64,000 bases of DNA from assembly GCA_025210775.1 (NCBI GenBank), contig JAOARB010000020.1, positions 62,001 to 126,000 of the forward strand. Direction: 5' to 3'. Position 1 is the stretch's first letter. Every line of letters begins with the position of its first letter. The translations under genes were made by a program, and so were the position numbers. This document shows positions 47,690 through 56,518 of the stretch, piece after piece. The DNA is from Prolixibacteraceae bacterium (GTDB lineage Bacteria; Bacteroidota; Bacteroidia; Bacteroidales; Prolixibacteraceae). The notes beneath the pieces were generated by a model, which did not search any database, had not been told where the DNA came from, and was given only the letters and a program-made list of their open reading frames with translations.

Positions 47690-49159
47690 TTAGCGATTGA
47701 ATATATCATTATACTTTTTAAGCCAATCGTAAACAGGATAAGTAGTGATTGGACTACGCCAATTCCAGTTATCTTCAATGGTTCCAGGTTTATTCATTCG
47801 TCCCTCTTTTCCCAATCCAAGGATATCTTGAAACTGTAATACAACGCCACTAGCATGCGACTGCATTAGCAGGCGAACCACCGCCTCGTAGGTTACTTCT
47901 TCACATCCAATATAGTCAACCAAGTCTTGTTTTTCCTGTTCTTCTAGTGATCCTAGCCATTCGTTAAATGTAGGATTATCGTGTGTCCCAATATAAGCAC
48001 AACAACAAGCATTGTAATGCATTGGAAGGTGAACATTTTCTCTATTCTCATCAAAGGCAAATTGGAATACCCCCATCCCATCGAAATTAAATGCATCTCT
48101 TAGATCTCGCACTTTCTCATCTATCAGTCCTAAATCTTCAGCTACAATTCGAGGGTATAGATCTTTCGAAAGCAAAGACAACATCTCTTTTCCTTTGGCA
48201 GGCAACCACTTTCCCACCTTGCCATCTTTACGACTCGCTTCGATAGCATAGTAAGACTCTAGACCTCTAAAATGATCAATCCTCAACCTATCGTATAATC
48301 GGAATTGGAAGTGCAATCTATCTTTCCACCATTTATACTGGTCTTCTTCCATCTGTTCCCAATCAAACAAAGGATTCCCCCAATGCTGACCTTGATCGTT
48401 GAAATCATCAGGTGGGACACCCCCAACCAAACTCATATTAAGTTCTTCATCCAACTGAAATTGTTCAGGGTGAACCCATACATCTACACTATTATATGCG
48501 ACATATAAAGGAAGGTCACCCATAAGCTGAACGCCTTGCTGTGCAGCATAATGGTGTAATAAATCCCATTCCGAGAAAAACACAAATTGCACAAATCGAT
48601 GAAACAAGACAGTCTCTTCAGATTCATAATAAGCTTGGGCCAAAGCCTCTGGAAGACGGTTACGTAGATCTTTTGGCCAAAGGTTCCATGACGCACCATC
48701 ATATCGATCAAGCAAAGCCATAAACAAAGAGTAATCCTCAAGCCACGATCTATTTTCCTCCCAAAATCGAAGATAATCTGCACTATCAAACTGATTCTGA
48801 TATCGAAAGCTATAAAACGCATTCCAAAGGAAAGAACTCTTTTCCTTCTTAACCTTTGTCCACTCAACATTACCCTCTGGTGCTTCTGAATGATCTGGGG
48901 ACTCTGACAACCATCCTTTGGCATGCAAATATCCCAAATCAATATAATATTCATTCCCAGCAAAAGTAGAATAGCATTGATAAGGAGAGTGTGAATTATC
49001 GGTTCTTCCCAAAGGAAGAAGCTGCCACACCTTCACACCATGATCTCTCAAAAAATCGACAAAATGATAGGACTCTAAACCTAAGGTACCCACACTATCA
49101 GCTCCTCTTAAAGAACTAATATGCATTAAAATTCCGCTATATCTTTGTTTCTTACTCAT
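47690..49159 (-). CDS. malQ: 4-alpha-glucanotransferase (amylomaltase)
   Basis: A 489-residue GH77 enzyme that moves maltodextrin segments between chains in glycogen or maltodextrin metabolism in the cytoplasm. Seen: N-terminal RYSGILMHISSLRGADSVGTLG, KVWQLLPLGRTD, SPYQCYSTFAGNEYYIDL, RIDHFRGLESYYAI (nucleophile Asp), IVAEDLGLI (acid/base Glu), and YIGTHDNPTFNEWL (third Asp). Length is that of the standard bacterial MalQ. It is monocistronic; no other maltose or glycogen genes are nearby, so it is not linked to the beta-glucan locus. Confidence 0.96.
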   Translation of the reverse strand: MSKKQRYSGILMHISSLRGADSVGTLGLESYHFVDFLRDHGVKVWQLLPLGRTDNSHSPYQCYSTFAGNEYYIDLGYLHAKGWLSESPDHSEAPEGNVEWTKVKKEKSSFLWNAFYSFRYQNQFDSADYLRFWEENRSWLEDYSLFMALLDRYDGASWNLWPKDLRNRLPEALAQAYYESEETVLFHRFVQFVFFSEWDLLHHYAAQQGVQLMGDLPLYVAYNSVDVWVHPEQFQLDEELNMSLVGGVPPDDFNDQGQHWGNPLFDWEQMEEDQYKWWKDRLHFQFRLYDRLRIDHFRGLESYYAIEASRKDGKVGKWLPAKGKEMLSLLSKDLYPRIVAEDLGLIDEKVRDLRDAFNFDGMGVFQFAFDENRENVHLPMHYNACCCAYIGTHDNPTFNEWLGSLEEQEKQDLVDYIGCEEVTYEAVVRLLMQSHASGVVLQFQDILGLGKEGRMNKPGTIEDNWNWRSPITTYPVYDWLKKYNDIFNR

Positions 49160-49451
49160 AATGCTTTCTAATTACGTTACTCTAAGAAACAAACTTTTTA
49201 TCGGAAGTACAATATCATGACCTTTTCATGAAAAGAATATTATACAGCCCTCTCTTTTCGGACCATAATAAAAACCTTATTAAATTTTCCTGATAACATC
49301 CCAATGCCACAAGAAGGACACGATTAAAAGAAACAAGAGATCTTAAAAGACAAAAAACATAAAAGGATGACACAACAAATTTGATGTATCATACTTCTAG
49401 GACTCAATATAGAACCCAAAAACAAACCATTCTTAAATAAGAACAGTGATA

Positions 49452-50636
49452 CTATGCAGTTTTTCGCTGATCTAGGTTTCTCATATATAATCTAATGGAC
49501 AAAATGATAATAAAAAGGAGTAAAACCACAAGCGACATCGCCATAAAGAAAAGTCTAATAAAATGATCTCCTCGAAGAGCATAAATGATCGTTGGAGCCA
49601 ATATCTGAGCTAAGAAGACGCTAGACAGTAATTTGTATTTCCACAACCCATAAACGTTCTTAGGTATGTGATAGCGAATTGAGTTATAGGCTGTCATAAA
49701 CAACAATCCCGAACCAGAACCGATAATTAGTAAAGAAAGAAAAACCCTATTTATATCGAAACTAACACTTAACAGGTACGTACCTACCCCAATCATGATT
49801 AGGGTAACATAATAGAGTATTTCTCTTCTAAAATAATGGAATAACGGCGCATAGAAAGTACCTCCTAAGATAAAGATGATAATCAAAAGTCCTAACAAAC
49901 CTGAGACATGCATTGGCTCAGTAAAAGGCAATCTATTCACCAAAAATGGTAATTGAAGGAAATAAAAAGACATGTACAATACAAAAAGAAAAGCCCCTAC
50001 AATGATCATCCAGAATCTCCTACTTTCGAAATAATTGCTTGGTCTTTCTACTCTGCGTGCATGTAAACCAATTCCTTGGACATACATCCACAATCCATAT
50101 AATATTGGATAAAACGCGAACATATAGATTAAAAACGGTGTATTCCAAGAATAACTACCTAAGAGTCCTGACAACAAAACAATAAACATTAAAGCAATAC
50201 CAACCACCAAGCCTTGGGTACGAACAAACAAACGCTCTTTCTTCTCCGATAAATACAGATGACCACGTTGAATTAAAAGCATTGAAATAAATCCCATGGC
50301 TACACCTAAAACCAAACGGGTTATTATCATAGAACTAAACTCATGTTCCCAATAACACATTACCCCCGTTAATCCATACAATATCAGTGAAATCAAAAAA
50401 AGCAGCTTTCCCCAATAATGATGAGCAATACGCACTTTGGTCCAAACCAAGGAAACAATCAATGCACTAGCAGAAGGAATGACAGCTAAAAACTGACTCT
50501 TTACAATAGCCAAATCTCCCCCAATAAATTCAGAGATAGGGACCAATGCAGGAGCCAACAAAATGCTAGTCATAAAAGCAATTACGCTAATACTATACAT
50601 AAATACGATAATGTTTCTACCTGATTTCATAAGCAA
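49452..50636 (-). CDS. Major facilitator superfamily transporter
   Basis: A 394-residue integral membrane protein with about 12 hydrophobic helices and the usual two-half layout. TRLVLGVAMGFISMLLIQRG resembles the MFS helix 4-5 region and RVERPSNYF lies in the central cytoplasmic loop. Substrate is unknown. It is divergent from the DUF169-marR pair, with 318 bp between them, so it may be a drug- or metabolite-efflux pump controlled by that MarR protein; the palindrome found lies near the other gene, so this is only inferred. Confidence 0.85.
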   Translation of the reverse strand: MLMKSGRNIIVFMYSISVIAFMTSILLAPALVPISEFIGGDLAIVKSQFLAVIPSASALIVSLVWTKVRIAHHYWGKLLFLISLILYGLTGVMCYWEHEFSSMIITRLVLGVAMGFISMLLIQRGHLYLSEKKERLFVRTQGLVVGIALMFIVLLSGLLGSYSWNTPFLIYMFAFYPILYGLWMYVQGIGLHARRVERPSNYFESRRFWMIIVGAFLFVLYMSFYFLQLPFLVNRLPFTEPMHVSGLLGLLIIIFILGGTFYAPLFHYFRREILYYVTLIMIGVGTYLLSVSFDINRVFLSLLIIGSGSGLLFMTAYNSIRYHIPKNVYGLWKYKLLSSVFLAQILAPTIIYALRGDHFIRLFFMAMSLVVLLLFIIILSIRLYMRNLDQRKTA

Positions 50637-50919
50637 TACTTTTCCAATTCAATAGTAAAACAATTGTTCACATCTATTGTTTCAAAACTTCACTTAGTTA
50701 TACAACATATTAAAGTCTATTCATAAAAGGACATCCTCTCACCACAACACATCTTATTATAGATCGATCTTCATAATGATACTGCGATTTTAAACATTCG
50801 GATATCAAACAATTCACCTCGTAAAAAATGCAACATAATCGATTTCGTATAACCTACTTTGTGATTTCTATTCACCACAAAATCATAAGAATTTAAGGAT
50901 AGATTATTTACAATTTTCA
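50637..50919. other. Divergent intergenic region, MFS gene / DUF169 gene
   Basis: Together with the promoter/operator at 50920-50940 this is the shared control region. AT-rich and without a supported gene. No second copy of the 20-bp palindrome was seen near the MFS start. Confidence 0.4.
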
Positions 50920-50940
50920 TATATTTGTCATGACAAATAT
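50920..50940 (+). promoter_or_regulatory. MarR-type palindromic operator over a -7 box
   Basis: ATATTTGTCATGACAAATAT (50921-50940) is a perfect 20-bp palindrome. The Bacteroidota -7 box TATATTTG (50920-50927) lies inside its left half, so a protein bound here would block the promoter. The start codon at 50955 is 14 bp further on. Confidence 0.8.
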
Positions 50941-50954
50941 AATTATACATTACG

Positions 50955-51668
50955 ATGAAAAAAGATCTATTTATTAAGATGTACAAGGATGCTTTTGGAA
51001 ATTACGAACTACCATTGGCGTTCTACTATTCAAAGGAACCATTAAGCCCTCCCATCAAAAGCAGGGGTTGTTATATGAAAGATCTAAACAGATGTCGTAA
51101 AGGAGAGATCATTTCCTACGATAAAGACAGTATCGGTTGTCCTGGAGGGAAAGTATACTCAGGTTTTTCTGAAGTTCCACCATTTATTCCAGACTTTGTA
51201 TCCTACAAAGAGAGATACAAACAACAGCCAGAACAGGTAACACAGTTTATTAAAGCATTAGAGATGCTAGATCTTAGTGATCAATTCCTCAATTTTCTAC
51301 CCCTATCAAAAGTGGACAATCTAGACCAGATAGAGGGACTGATCTTCTTTGTTACTCCAGATGTCTTGTGTGGTTTATCCTCATGGATCTTTTTTGACCG
51401 TAATGAATCCGACACAATCAGTTTCCCTTTTGGTTCAGGATGTAGCTCTATTATTTCCCAAACAGTGGTAGAAAACAAAAAGAATGGATATCGCTCGTTC
51501 TTAGGTTTACTAGATCCTTCAGTACGTCCTCATTTCGAATCAAACCTATTGTCCCTTGCGATTCCAATGAGTCGATTTAAAGTCATTCTAGAACATATGG
51601 ATCAGAGCTGCATACAAGGGACTCCATCATGGAAGAAAATCAAACAACGTATTGAAGATGAAATTTAA
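50955..51668 (+). CDS. DUF169-family protein
   Basis: A 237-residue cytoplasmic protein of the DUF169 family, of unknown biochemical function. The characteristic features are LAFYYSKEPL, the cysteine- and glycine-rich SIGCPGGKVYSGF (about 54-66), the mid-protein VDNLDQIEGLIFFVTPDVL and FPFGSGCSSIISQ, and the C-terminal LSLAIPMSRFKVILEHM. Family members occur in anaerobes, often with a regulator. Its 3' end overlaps the following marR start by 11 nt, so the two are translated together, and it is the first gene after the MarR palindrome. Confidence 0.88.
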   Translation: MKKDLFIKMYKDAFGNYELPLAFYYSKEPLSPPIKSRGCYMKDLNRCRKGEIISYDKDSIGCPGGKVYSGFSEVPPFIPDFVSYKERYKQQPEQVTQFIKALEMLDLSDQFLNFLPLSKVDNLDQIEGLIFFVTPDVLCGLSSWIFFDRNESDTISFPFGSGCSSIISQTVVENKKNGYRSFLGLLDPSVRPHFESNLLSLAIPMSRFKVILEHMDQSCIQGTPSWKKIKQRIEDEI

Positions 51669-52110
51669 TTTAGATCATTCTGTCAACTATACCGTTGCAC
51701 GTTTGGCGATGTTACTAAAAAGGCAGGTAACCCAATTAATCACAGAAAAGAATTTAGACATCACGCCAGATCAATGGGTTCTTCTATACTACCTTTGGGA
51801 AGAGGATGGGTTAACCATAGGGGCACTATCATCCAAGTCAAAAAAAGATTATGCCAACACCACAAGGATCGTAGATAAGCTTGTCAAACTAGGATATGTA
51901 AAAAAAGAGAAGAATAAAAAAGATGCTAGACAGACCCATGTTTATCTTCAGTCCAAAGCAAACAACATAAAAAACGATGTTCAATCATGTTGGGAAAGCT
52001 CCTCTTCTATTGCACTAAAAGGGATAGCCAAACAGAAACAAAAAGAGCTATTAGAGATGCTACTAATTATCGAAAACAACATAACTGAAGCGGCACTAAA
52101 GAAGGAGTAA
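51658..52110 (+). CDS. MarR-family transcriptional regulator
   Basis: A dimeric winged-helix repressor of about 150 residues (ATG 51658 chosen; an in-frame TTG at 51652 would add two residues). The MarR core is clear: LDITPDQWVLLYYLWEEDG, LTIGALSSKSKKDYANTTRIVDKLVKLGYVKKEKNKKDARQTHVYL. It overlaps the DUF169 gene by 11 nt and probably represses its own operon through the palindrome at 50921, relieved by a small ligand that may be the substrate of the MFS pump. Confidence 0.93.
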   Translation: MKFNLDHSVNYTVARLAMLLKRQVTQLITEKNLDITPDQWVLLYYLWEEDGLTIGALSSKSKKDYANTTRIVDKLVKLGYVKKEKNKKDARQTHVYLQSKANNIKNDVQSCWESSSSIALKGIAKQKQKELLEMLLIIENNITEAALKKE

Positions 52111-52404
52111 AACAGGGTATGTTATGTCAAGTATTTTAAGTCACCGCAAGATTTTGTGTAAAAGAACCATCCCCAAACTCTATCATGCGATATTCAAAGA
52201 ATAAAATTGGGCAGACACATGATGCGATCTCTACCACACATTGGATCAACGCTTTATAATTATGTTTTTTACGATTATGTCCTCTACAAATATGTCATCT
52301 CTTCGCGATGCTGTTGAAGCAATAGATAGGATAATGTATCTGTGATACCCGTGTTAAATTGCAACCATGATATGATTTGAATGCAAGTGATACCATAAAA
52401 AAAG

Positions 52405-52430
52405 AGGCTATCTCTTGCAAGAGATAGCCT
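52405..52430. terminator. Perfect 26-bp palindrome, probable terminator
   Basis: aggctatctctt pairs with aagagatagcct over a 2-nt centre, with an A run on the left and tttct on the right. It is about 300 bp past marR, so which transcript it ends is uncertain; it can work in either direction. Confidence 0.7.
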
Positions 52431-52978
52431 TTCTACCATTCGTCAGAAAACAAACTATCTTATATTATTAAGATTATTCCACATTATTCCTTTATCTGAC
52501 TAATTATTTGTTGTCTATAATCTATGTTTTCAAATATAAGAGCACACAATACTCTATAAGTACTCACATTTTTGTATTATTTACTTACATTTCTCTTATT
52601 AAACCGAAATATTGAACCCCATAGAAAGAGTCGGATTATCCATTAGGCAACCAATAATCAACAACTTAGACCAAGGACAAAATCATATTTTCAAAATAAA
52701 TCCCAAAGGACACAACGATCGGATAAGATTGACGATATACCATCTTAGTACTACGAAACTATTATGCACCCCTACTTTGTTATTTGAAAAGAATACGTGG
52801 AGTTTGATTATATGGCAGAAAAATGGACACATATAAACATAATATACGAACAAATAATAGCACTTTACTAGATAATCAATGGAGGATATGGGGGGTAAAA
52901 GCTAGAAAACAAGCACTTAATACTACTTTAATTCCTATCAAATCCAGATAACGCCCATTTGTTGGCTACATCATAGCT

Positions 52979-53087
52979 ATATTAACTTCATATCAACTTC
53001 ATTTTAGAGTAAACTTGACATAACGCATAAGTGAACTTGATATGAAGTTAATATGAAGTTGATGTGAACTTGATATGAATGTAAAAT
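52979..53087. repeat. Second inverted repeat built of 11-bp units
   Basis: The right arm (53033-53087) has five 11-bp units: GAACTTGATAT, GAAGTTAATAT, GAAGTTGATGT, GAACTTGATAT, GAATGTAAAAT. The left arm (52979-53000), read on the minus strand, is two units GAAGTTGATAT and GAAGTTAATAT, matching the first two right-arm units with a single difference. The loop is about 32 nt. Same unit length and arrangement as the array at 7363-7474 but a different sequence. Confidence 0.85.
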
Positions 53088-53230
53088 GAGATTATAACAA
53101 AATTAAGAGCTATTTGATAGCTATAAAGTAGCACTTTTATATCTTAAAAAACGCTCCATACTCCTTAAAAAAACAAAGGCATATAACTGTTATATTTCAG
53201 TGAGTTGCGACACAACATATCGTACAATAA

Positions 53231-53470
53231 AAATATAGAAGACAAGCAATAAGAGGTGTTCTCTTTTTTGGATCTGTTGTCTCCTTAAACGATTACAAGG
53301 AGAGAGACCTCAACATGATCTCTATTGCAATAAAAGATCGATTTGAGTAGGATATCTCTATACTTGAATATCCTCGAGAAACGATAGAAGAGATAGATTT
53401 TTAAAAGGGCATCGATGATTTGATGAAGAGAAAATCATACCCCATAGATGACGAAGAACTAATGATTTAA
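53231..53470 (+). pseudogene. Degenerate small reading frame with two stops
   Basis: One frame reads continuously in protein-like style from 53231 to the TAA at 53468-53470 except for TAG at 53348 and TAA at 53402. Segments include NDYKERDLNMISIAIKDRFE, then DISILEYPRETIEEIDF, then KGIDDLMKRKSYPIDDEEL. The acidic and hydrophobic pattern and constant frame suggest a small gene of about 80 codons that has decayed by point changes. Family not recognised. It could be chance, given only 240 bp. Confidence 0.4.
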
Positions 53471-53523
53471 AATAAAAACGACCTACTTTTTTTAAGTTGG
53501 TAAGTTAGAATATGAAAAAGATC

Positions 53524-53555
53524 TTTGTTTTCTATTCAACTCCTTAATACCTTTG
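53524..53555 (+). promoter_or_regulatory. Promoter of the dipeptidyl peptidase gene
   Basis: TTTG (53524-53527) and TACCTTTG (53548-53555) match both Bacteroidota promoter elements exactly with a 20-bp spacer. The predicted start of transcription is near 53562, 60 bp before ATG 53622. Confidence 0.75.
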
Positions 53556-53621
53556 AAAGAAAAATTGGGAAATACACATTCATTGTGTATTTGTAATAAA
53601 GCACTTAAAAATATCAGAATT

Positions 53622-55829
53622 ATGTATCTTGTAAAGAGACTTCTATTTTCGGTCCTTGCGATCTTAATATTGACTATGCCATCATTAGCCCAAAAAGAAA
53701 AGATTTCTTTTGAGGATGTAGTCACTAATTATTCTTTCTCTCCAAAGAGAATTTATGGTATCCGAAGCATGAAAGATGGGATACACTATACCACATTAGA
53801 AGGTAAAGGGACTGAAATCGTAAAATACAACTACAAAACTGGAAAAAAAGTTTCTGTCCTTTTTGATCTTAAAGAGATCGAAGATGCACCAATAAAGCAT
53901 TTTTCTGACTATCAATTTTCGTCTAACGAGAATAAACTCCTTTTAACTACAAACACAAAAAAGATATACAGACATTCGTTTACAGCTGAATACTATGTAT
54001 ATAACTATGTGACCAAAGAGTTGAAAGCACTATCAAAGAATGGACCTCAACAATTGGCGACATTTTCACCTGATGGTAACCGTATTGCTTTTGTTAGAAA
54101 CAACAATCTATTTGTTTCCACTTTGTATTTTGGAACAGAATTTCAGATTACCAAAGATGGAGAGTATAACAAAATCATCAATGGTGCACCAGACTGGGTT
54201 TATGAGGAAGAGTTTGCCTTTAACAAGGCTTTCGAATGGTCTCCAGACAATACCAAACTAGCATATATCAAATTTAACGAGACCAAAGTAAAGACTTTTG
54301 ATTTCCCAATGTATAAAGGGAGTCATCCAACTTACGAAGCGAATAAAGAGTATCCAGGAGAATATTCTTACAAATATCCAAAGGCCGGAGAAGCCAATTC
54401 GGTTGTAAGTGTACATGTATATGACATTAAAAAGAAAAACACCATTAAGGTAGATATAGGTAAAGAGACCGACCAATATATTCCACGTATTCGTTGGACC
54501 TATTCAGGATCTGATTTGGGGGTTATCCGTCTAAACCGTCGCCAAAATAATATGGAGCTATTATTGGCTAATCCATTCTCTGGTGATACACGTGTTATCT
54601 ATACAGACAAAAACAAAAGATATATTGACGAGAGTACTTATGACTATTTGACTTTCTTGCCAAATGATAAAGAGTTTATCGTAGCAAGTGAGAAAGATGG
54701 ATATATGCAGCTATATCTTTACAGTAAATTAGGCGGGTTGATACGCAAGCTTACTACTGGGGAATATGATGTTACACACTATTATGGTTACGATAGCACA
54801 AAGAAAATATTCTACTATCAGGCAGCCAAGAAAAATGCAATGCAACGTGAGGTATACAGTGTAACTCACTCTGGTAAAAAGACCTATCCTATCGCATCGA
54901 AAGAGGGAACAAACAATGCCTATTTCAGTAAGAACTTTTCCTATTTTATCCATACATTCACAAATGTAAATACACCTATGATCACTTCTCTTAAAGATCG
55001 TAGAGGAAAAACATTACGTGTATTACAGAATAATAAAGAGTTAAACCAAAAGATTAAAACATACGATATTCCAACAAAAGAGTTCTTCACTTTTAAAAAT
55101 AAAGAAGGAATCTCTTTGAATGGCTATATCATCAAACCATCGAATTTCGATGAGAACAAAAAGTATCCTCTTTTAATGACACAATATAGTGGTCCTAACT
55201 CACAACAAGTATTGGATATCTTTCGTATTGACTGGTACTATTATATGGCAGAAAGAGGGTTTGTTGTAGCTTGTGTAGACCCTAGAGGAACTGGAGCAAG
55301 AGGCGAAGAATTCAGAAAATGTACTTATATGGATCTTGGACATCTTGAAAGTGATGACCAGATAGATGCTGCTAAATATTTAGGTTCTCTAAACTATATT
55401 GATGAAAAGAATATGGCCATTTGGGGATGGAGTTATGGTGGATTTATGTCAACACTTTGTTTGGCTAAAGGATCTGATGTGTTTAAAGCAGCCATTGCGA
55501 TTGCACCAGTAACCAACTGGAGATTCTATGATTCTGTATACACAGAGCGTTACATGAGAACACCAAAAGAGAATCCTGATGGATATGACAAGAACTCTCC
55601 TATCTATTGGGCACCAAAGATTAAAGGTAAATATCTATTGTGTCACGGAACTGCTGACGACAATGTACACTATCAAAATACAGCCGAATTGACGGAAGTT
55701 TTGGTACAGTCGGACATCCAGTTTCAAATGATGAGTTACACCAATAGAAACCACAGTATCTATGGTGGAAACACCCGACGTCATCTATATAAATTGTTCA
55801 CTAACTTTTTGGAAGACAATCTTAAATAA
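53622..55829 (+). CDS. Dipeptidyl peptidase IV-type S9 peptidase
   Basis: A 735-residue exported serine peptidase that removes X-Pro or X-Ala dipeptides from peptide N-termini. The start is ATG 53622, giving the signal peptide MYLVKRLLFSVLAILILTMPSLAQ; the frame is open back to 53553, but that part lies over the promoter and would bury the signal. An N-terminal beta-propeller (about 45-470) contains the EE motif WVYEEEF typical of DPP IV. The C-terminal hydrolase domain has the nucleophile in GWSYGGFMS, Asp in HGTADDNVH and His in NRNHSIYGG. Located in the periplasm; it serves protein feeding. Confidence 0.95.
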   Translation: MYLVKRLLFSVLAILILTMPSLAQKEKISFEDVVTNYSFSPKRIYGIRSMKDGIHYTTLEGKGTEIVKYNYKTGKKVSVLFDLKEIEDAPIKHFSDYQFSSNENKLLLTTNTKKIYRHSFTAEYYVYNYVTKELKALSKNGPQQLATFSPDGNRIAFVRNNNLFVSTLYFGTEFQITKDGEYNKIINGAPDWVYEEEFAFNKAFEWSPDNTKLAYIKFNETKVKTFDFPMYKGSHPTYEANKEYPGEYSYKYPKAGEANSVVSVHVYDIKKKNTIKVDIGKETDQYIPRIRWTYSGSDLGVIRLNRRQNNMELLLANPFSGDTRVIYTDKNKRYIDESTYDYLTFLPNDKEFIVASEKDGYMQLYLYSKLGGLIRKLTTGEYDVTHYYGYDSTKKIFYYQAAKKNAMQREVYSVTHSGKKTYPIASKEGTNNAYFSKNFSYFIHTFTNVNTPMITSLKDRRGKTLRVLQNNKELNQKIKTYDIPTKEFFTFKNKEGISLNGYIIKPSNFDENKKYPLLMTQYSGPNSQQVLDIFRIDWYYYMAERGFVVACVDPRGTGARGEEFRKCTYMDLGHLESDDQIDAAKYLGSLNYIDEKNMAIWGWSYGGFMSTLCLAKGSDVFKAAIAIAPVTNWRFYDSVYTERYMRTPKENPDGYDKNSPIYWAPKIKGKYLLCHGTADDNVHYQNTAELTEVLVQSDIQFQMMSYTNRNHSIYGGNTRRHLYKLFTNFLEDNLK

Positions 55830-55840
55830 AAAAAAATAAT

Positions 55841-55892
55841 TGTCACATGTAACAAAATATTAAATTACGATACTAATAAGTTACGTGTGACA
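55841..55892. repeat. Long-spaced inverted repeat upstream of small secreted protein gene
   Basis: tgtcacatgtaac (55841-55853) and gttacgtgtgaca (55880-55892) form 13-bp arms with one mismatch, 26 nt apart. It lies 11 bp after the peptidase stop and 35 bp before the next start, so it may be a terminator stem, an operator pair, or both. Confidence 0.55.
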
Positions 55893-55926
55893 TATTAAGT
55901 TAAACTAACTAAAAGATTTTACGAAG

Positions 55927-56391
55927 ATGAAAATTTCTAAGATTTTATTGGGAATGGTGCTTATCCTAACGGTTTCAGCTATTCCAGCAAGTGCAAAAAA
56001 GGTAATTAAGATTGTAACTACTGTAGAGTCTATCGTTCCTATGGGAATTGGTCGTTCTAGGGTAATTGAAGAAAAATCAGATATTAGCTCAAAAAATCTT
56101 ACTACATCAAGAAATGATGGTAAGAAAAGCAACCAAGGTAAAGTATCAAGAAAAGCAATCAAGATTAAGAATTTTGAGGAGACGAAACTTCTTAACTTCT
56201 ATAGTATGGCAGGTATTAACTTCCAAAACATTGCTTCTAACGATGCAGTTATCTCTGATAAACTAACAGCCCTTCTTGAAGAAGGATGGGATCTTGTCCA
56301 TGTTACTAGTGCTGTAGAGAGTGATGCTGGTGAAGGAGATGGAAAAGGTATCTTTGTAACAAGATTTATTCTATCTAAAGACGTAGAATAA
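55927..56391 (+). CDS. Small secreted protein, DUF4177-like C-terminus
   Basis: A 154-residue exported protein with signal peptide (MKISKILLGMVLILTVSAIPASA). After a Gly/Ser/Arg segment (IVPMGIGRSRVIEEKSD) and a basic linker, the C-terminal part (about 80-154) LNFYSMAGINFQN...TALLEEGWDLVHVTSAVES resembles the DUF4177 pattern in which a short helix ending in eGWelv is followed by a strand. Function unknown. It stands alone, flanked by an inverted repeat upstream and a terminator downstream, and is likely periplasmic. Confidence 0.7.
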   Translation: MKISKILLGMVLILTVSAIPASAKKVIKIVTTVESIVPMGIGRSRVIEEKSDISSKNLTTSRNDGKKSNQGKVSRKAIKIKNFEETKLLNFYSMAGINFQNIASNDAVISDKLTALLEEGWDLVHVTSAVESDAGEGDGKGIFVTRFILSKDVE

Positions 56392-56474
56392 CAACAATCA
56401 TAGACTGTAAATCTTAAGTGATAAGGAAGGCTTTTCGGGGGATCAATCTTCCATTATCCTAAAGATTTATCAAA

Positions 56475-56505
56475 AAAGGCTACTCTAATATTTAGAGTAG
56501 CCTTT
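56475..56505. terminator. Bidirectional terminator between convergent genes
   Basis: A perfect 14-bp stem aaaggctactctaa (56475-56488) with ttagagtagccttt (56492-56505), 3-nt loop, flanked by A and T runs, between the small secreted protein gene and the convergent miaA. Confidence 0.9.
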
Positions 56506-56518
56506 ATTATTTATAGAA

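Larger units (their letters stand above)
52111..53230. other. Non-coding accessory gap after marR
   Basis: No gene is supported. It holds a perfect palindromic terminator-like stem at 52405-52430 and the 11-bp-unit inverted repeat at 52979-53087 (separate entries). Several short open stretches of 20-75 codons exist but look accidental. Followed by a degenerate reading frame. Confidence 0.5.

Noticed and set aside
52612..52836. 74-codon frame in the gap after marR
   Set aside because: No start signal, no recognisable pattern, in a region of scattered accidental frames.
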